From Candidatus Faecivivens stercorigallinarum (GTDB lineage: Bacteria > Bacillota > Clostridia > Oscillospirales > Ruminococcaceae), in NCBI GenBank assembly GCA_018715465.1, contig DVLN01000089.1:1-6968 (forward strand): a DNA stretch of 6,968 nt, written 5' to 3'. Made by a program: the position numbers and the translations under genes. Numbering within the stretch: the first letter of the stretch is position 1; the number at the start of each line of letters is the position of its first letter. The notes under the pieces were generated by a model that saw only the letters and a list, made by a program, of their open reading frames with translations, did not search any database and was not told where the DNA came from. Below are positions 5,778 to 6,968 of this stretch, piece by piece.

Positions 5778-6569
5778 TCACGGCAGCTCAATTATCTCCC
5801 CACAGGACAGGCTGTGCAAATCCGGCACCAGCCCGGCAAGAATCCGGGTCGCCCGCTGGCCGGTGCAATGACAGGTATAATACCGCACAGGACGACGGCG
5901 AAGATCAGACGCAATCCCTTCCAGCAACGGCTGCGGGACCGTCTCCCCCGTCTGCGGTTTCATCAGATGATATCCGCCGATGCAAACCTGCGGGGTACAA
6001 GGTGCAGCATCCAGAATGTTGACAACACCCCGGTGCCCGCATCCCATGACCAACACCCGCGAATCAATCATCAGGTTCTGCTCATCCTCAAACCGATCCG
6101 GTCCATCCTCTGAAAGCAGATTGCTATTCGCTTCCGAGCAATACCTCTGGTACTCTTTACCGACCGTGAACAGCGTCAGTTCCTCATCCAGCCGTGCTCC
6201 TCCATCCAGCAGCACCAGCTGAGGATGCCCTTCAAGCGATGGATCCAGTCCGATCGAATGAAGGCCGCCAGATGTGGAATAATGCGGGCGGAAAGCACTC
6301 TTTTGCAGATATACCCGCGCTATATGGTTACAGGCAAGAAATGCCCCCAGTGCTCCGCCATGGTCACTGTGACCATGGGAAATGATCACAGTATCGACAG
6401 CTGCCAGATCAATTCCCAATCGCTCTGCATTTTCAAACACCGTTTCGTCCGGCCCCAGATCAAACAGCAGCCGGTGCAGCTTTGTTTCAATATAAAGCGA
6501 AAGGCCGTGACGGGCCGTACAGACGCCATCCGAATGGTTTTCCACCAGAACAGTGACTCTCATATCCAC
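5778..6569 (-). CDS. Metallo-beta-lactamase-fold hydrolase, COG1237-like (dihydropteroate-synthase-like MBL)
   Basis: This 263-residue protein carries the metal site HGHSDH (65-70) after FDLGP (36-40). It also has GCGHRGVVNIL with H179 (176-186), GGYHL with H201 (198-202), and a late HCTG with H234 (234-237). The arrangement matches COG1237, the MBL group that includes the archaeal enzyme annotated as a dihydropterin-aminobenzene-phosphate synthase in methanopterin synthesis. In bacteria the true substrate is mostly unknown, and this is not a beta-lactam resistance call. It is probably cytoplasmic, with no signal peptide. The GTG at 6569 has AGAGG (6580-6576) 6 bases upstream and directly abuts the TGA of the preceding gene; an ATG at 6563 is the alternative. 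Tight spacing indicates translational coupling with both neighbours. Confidence 0.9.
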   Translation of the reverse strand: MDMRVTVLVENHSDGVCTARHGLSLYIETKLHRLLFDLGPDETVFENAERLGIDLAAVDTVIISHGHSDHGGALGAFLACNHIARVYLQKSAFRPHYSTSGGLHSIGLDPSLEGHPQLVLLDGGARLDEELTLFTVGKEYQRYCSEANSNLLSEDGPDRFEDEQNLMIDSRVLVMGCGHRGVVNILDAAPCTPQVCIGGYHLMKPQTGETVPQPLLEGIASDLRRRPVRYYTCHCTGQRATRILAGLVPDLHSLSCGEIIELP

Positions 6570-6953
6570 TCACTTCCTCTGAAAAGACAGAAACCGGGTT
6601 CCCTGAAAACGGAGCATCCCGCGGTCCCCTTCTACCATCATCCCATAGTCCTGCCCGCTGACCGACAGTTCCATCCGATCGCCGCTTGCAACCTCAAAGG
6701 TTACATAATAGCTGGTGGACAGATGGCGGTGGGACATGTTGTTGCCATCATGATGGACATGAGAAGAAACATCGGTACGTCTGGAGACGACCGTCGCCTC
6801 AACATCCAGCACAGGTGAATGGTTGTTCCGGTTCCAGCGGCTGATTCCCCGAACAGCGGTCACAATAAACGTACCAATGACGATTACAAAGACCAGCAAA
6901 AAAAGAATGGGAAAAAGGGAGGAAATCAAATCAAACCCAAAGCCCATCATCAT
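6570..6953 (-). CDS. DUF2500-family one-helix membrane protein
   Basis: The 127-residue protein has one hydrophobic helix at about residues 12-35, followed by WNRNNHSP (40-47), VVSRRTDV (55-62), YYVTFEVASGDRMEL (82-96), YGMMVEGDRGMLRFQGTRF (103-121). These blocks match my memory of the DUF2500 family (E. coli YhhM-like), whose role is unknown. The soluble part is probably a small beta-rich domain; its side of the membrane is uncertain. A histidine-rich stretch HVHHDGNNMSHRH (65-77) could bind metal, but similar His-rich insertions occur in the family. Three ATGs in a row open the gene (6953, 6950, 6947). GGAAG at 6968-6964 is a weak site. It leads the minus-strand group in this window, but its promoter and any earlier genes lie beyond the right edge. 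Confidence 0.88.
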   Translation of the reverse strand: MMMGFGFDLISSLFPILFLLVFVIVIGTFIVTAVRGISRWNRNNHSPVLDVEATVVSRRTDVSSHVHHDGNNMSHRHLSTSYYVTFEVASGDRMELSVSGQDYGMMVEGDRGMLRFQGTRFLSFQRK

Positions 6954-6968
6954 CTGTCATCAACTTCC

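Noticed and set aside
5778..6569. MBL-fold gene as a beta-lactam resistance gene
   Set aside because: It has no signal peptide, and the GCGHRGVVNI and HCTG motifs place it in the COG1237-like group, not among true metallo-beta-lactamases.
6225..6818. 197-codon plus-strand open frame across the MBL and DUF2500 genes
   Set aside because: Antisense shadow of two genes with clear motifs; no domain of its own.

Overview
The window looks like chromosomal housekeeping DNA from a low-to-moderate GC Gram-positive bacterium, most likely a Clostridia member near Oscillospiraceae or Lachnospiraceae. The clues are AGGAGG-type ribosome binding sites, a lysine riboswitch with an intrinsic terminator, the archaeal/fungal-type aspartate-semialdehyde dehydrogenase common in that group, and a clostridial-looking Tgt. 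The genus cannot be fixed from this sequence alone.

Left part (1-2451, minus strand): a lysine/diaminopimelate operon read right to left. A strong sigma-A-type promoter (TTGACA, 17 bp, TATGAT) is followed by a complete lysine (L-box) riboswitch aptamer and an intrinsic terminator. Then come asd, dapA and the first 21 codons of dapB, which runs off the left edge. Together they convert aspartyl phosphate to tetrahydrodipicolinate, the precursor of diaminopimelate for the cell wall and of lysine. Lysine binding to the leader is expected to stop transcription ahead of asd.

Middle part (2459-4778, plus strand): a divergent queuosine pair, queA then tgt, 15 bases apart. Tgt exchanges preQ1 for guanine at tRNA position 34 and QueA converts it to epoxyqueuosine. 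A strong hairpin terminator follows tgt directly, so the yajC-secD-secF genes that follow in many bacteria are not co-transcribed here.

Right part (4800-6968, minus strand): three genes read right to left with very tight spacing. They are a DUF2500-type one-helix membrane protein, a COG1237-type metallo-beta-lactamase-fold hydrolase whose GTG start directly abuts the previous stop, and a little-described all-helical protein with an N-terminal Rho-N/SAP-like domain. This is the least understood part. Convergence with tgt places the terminator between the two blocks.

No RNA genes other than the riboswitch, no mobile elements, no CRISPR and no attachment sites were seen. I found no clear evidence of a dramatic new system. 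The best leads are the Rho-N-like protein and its gene partners, and the alternative pairings in the riboswitch expression platform.
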